This document shows positions 15,028 to 15,805 of a stretch of DNA of 15,805 bases, one piece after another. The notes under the pieces are model-generated. The model was given only the letters and a program-made list of their open reading frames with translations. It searched no databases and was not told the origin of the DNA. The first letter of the stretch is position 1, and each line of letters begins with the position of its first letter. The position numbers and the translations under genes were made by a program. Source of the stretch: an uncultured Paenibacillaceae bacterium. Its GTDB lineage: Bacteria > Bacillota > Bacilli > Paenibacillales > CALAME01. The stretch lies in contig CALKAN010000276.1 in NCBI GenBank assembly GCA_937983035.1, positions 1 to 15,805 of the forward strand. Reading direction: 5' to 3'.

Positions 15028-15056
15028 TTGCATGCATATGAGAAATGGATTATAAT
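15028..15056 (+). promoter_or_regulatory. SigA promoter of the ctsR operon
   Basis: TTGCAT (15028-15033), a 17-base spacer and a perfect TATAAT (15051-15056). Transcription should start near 15063, inside the CtsR operator, leaving a leader of about 115 bases before ctsR. Confidence 0.85.
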
Positions 15057-15064
15057 AAAAACAA

Positions 15065-15081
15065 GGTCAAAGAAAGTCAAA
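15065..15081 (+). promoter_or_regulatory. CtsR operator (heptad direct repeat)
   Basis: GGTCAAA (15065-15071), GAA, AGTCAAA (15075-15081). This fits the known CtsR consensus, (A/G)GTCAAA-N3-(A/G)GTCAAA. It lies immediately downstream of the -10 box, so CtsR would block its own operon at normal temperature and release it on heat or protein stress. A partial third copy, AGTCAGA, overlaps the end. Confidence 0.92.
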
Positions 15082-15177
15082 GTCAGAAGACAAGTGACAT
15101 CGGATTAGAACCGACTCTTGAGCGAACCTGTGAACAAGCAAGAGAATGAGTAAAAGGAACAGCAGGAGGAAAGTTGC

Positions 15178-15639
15178 ATGCGTAGCATTTCGGATGTGAT
15201 TGAACAATATTTAAAAGGGATCTTGGAACGAAGCCCTGATCAAATGATTGAAATCCAACGCAACGAATTAGCGCAGCAATTTAATTGCGTTCCTTCGCAA
15301 ATCAATTATGTCATCAGCACGAGGTTTACGGTAGAGAAAGGATACATCGTCCAGAGCAAGCGAGGCGGCGGAGGCTATATTCGCATTCAAAAAGTCAATC
15401 TGCCGCCGAAATCGTCGCTGCACCGGCATTTGCTGCAATCGATTGGCGATGAGATTGATCAGCAATCTGCAGAAGGAATGTTGTTTCAATTAGAGGAAGG
15501 CGAAATTATCAGCAAAAGGGAATCGAATTTGATTCGCGCGGCGATCAGCCGCGAAGTATTGAACGTCGGTTTGCCTTATCGGGATCAGATTCGCGCAAGA
15601 ATGATGAAAGCTATTTTCACTGCATTGTTAAAAAATTAA
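15178..15639 (+). CDS. ctsR: CtsR, repressor of class III heat-shock (clp) genes
   Basis: A 153-residue dimeric winged-helix repressor of the usual length. The N-terminal DNA-binding domain shows MRSISDVIEQYLKGIL, ELAQQFNCVPSQINYVISTRF (about 30-50) and the glycine-rich wing KRGGGGYIRI (61-70). R62 corresponds to the arginine in this loop that the McsB kinase modifies in characterised CtsR proteins, and the adjacent glycines are the heat-sensing element. The C-terminal domain (about 80-153) forms the dimer four-helix bundle, with EGEIISKRESNLIRAAIS. AGGAGGAAAG precedes the ATG with 8 bases of spacing. It heads the ctsR-mcsA-mcsB-clpC operon order of Bacillales and is autoregulated through the operator at 15065-15081. 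Confidence 0.97.
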   Translation: MRSISDVIEQYLKGILERSPDQMIEIQRNELAQQFNCVPSQINYVISTRFTVEKGYIVQSKRGGGGYIRIQKVNLPPKSSLHRHLLQSIGDEIDQQSAEGMLFQLEEGEIISKRESNLIRAAISREVLNVGLPYRDQIRARMMKAIFTALLKN

Positions 15640-15732
15640 TTTCATGGAAATGGTTATCCTAAATATGATATGAGCTGAATCAGACAGATGACATTATTGT
15701 GATGATTATCCATTGCAAAGGGGTGAGCTCCT

Positions 15733-15805
15733 ATGGTTTGTCAAGAATGCCGGAATAACCCGGCCACGCTGCATTTTACAAAAATCATCAATGGAGAAAA
15801 GACGG
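15733..15805 (+). CDS. mcsA: McsA, N-terminal part only (cut by window edge)
   Basis: The 24 visible codons read MVCQECRNNPATLHFTKI and continue I-N-G-E-K-T. This matches the start of McsA, the zinc-finger activator of the protein arginine kinase McsB: a CxxC pair at C3 and C6, then PATLHFTK and NGEK. AAAGGGGTGA lies just upstream. The position right after ctsR agrees with the conserved operon, and mcsB and clpC would be expected beyond the edge. The 93-base gap after ctsR holds no clear promoter. Confidence 0.92.
   Translation, partial: MVCQECRNNPATLHFTKIINGEKT

Noticed and set aside
1..15805. CRISPR array, tRNA or rRNA genes, prophage or defence system
   Set aside because: No spaced identical repeats, no cloverleaf or rRNA signature and no defence-family proteins were seen on either strand.

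Overview
The window looks like a chromosomal segment of a low-to-mid GC Gram-positive bacterium (Bacillota), most likely a Paenibacillaceae-type Bacillales. The evidence is the pcrB-pcrA-ligA housekeeping cluster, a CtsR repressor followed by the start of McsA, strong AAGGAGG-type ribosome binding sites, SigA-type promoters, and accessory sugar genes (LacI and AraC regulators, an orphan solute-binding lipoprotein, a TIM-barrel sugar isomerase). The species cannot be fixed from sequence reading alone.

Left part (1-3112, all minus strand): a LacI-family regulator (904-1878) lies upstream of a small sugar operon, a single-domain SIS isomerase (140-742) and then a PfkB/ribokinase-type kinase cut by the window edge (1-118). 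Near-identical AACGTT-centred operators sit in front of the regulator and in front of the operon. The operon promoter also carries a perfect 20-bp AGCGCT-centred palindrome in its spacer. Further upstream, 2144-3112 encodes a xylose-isomerase-like TIM-barrel protein with its own extended -10 promoter.

Centre (3276-9461, plus strand): a housekeeping unit driven by a TTGACA promoter at 3276. It holds pcrB (archaeal-type prenylglyceryl phosphate synthase), pcrA (UvrD-type helicase), a secreted copper-amine-oxidase-N-terminal-like 'stalk' protein and ligA (NAD-dependent DNA ligase). A classical rho-independent terminator at 9434-9461 closes it.

Right accessory part (9462-14948): a (alpha/alpha)6-type glycoside hydrolase gene broken by an internal deletion/frameshift (9633-11668), a convergent AraC regulator (11790-12632), and a divergent solute-binding lipoprotein (12905-14269) with no permease genes. 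Next come the decayed 3' end of an IS1182-type element and an unrecognised short ORF. This reads as a carbohydrate-uptake and sensing locus that has been eroding.

Right edge (15028-15805): the start of the heat-shock operon ctsR-mcsA-(mcsB-clpC expected beyond the edge), with a consensus SigA promoter and a textbook CtsR heptad repeat directly after the -10 box. I found no clearly new system. The observations most worth a second look are the operator arrangement at 773-866, the broken hydrolase, the strong Shine-Dalgarno followed by ATT at 12771, and the orphan lipoprotein next to IS debris.
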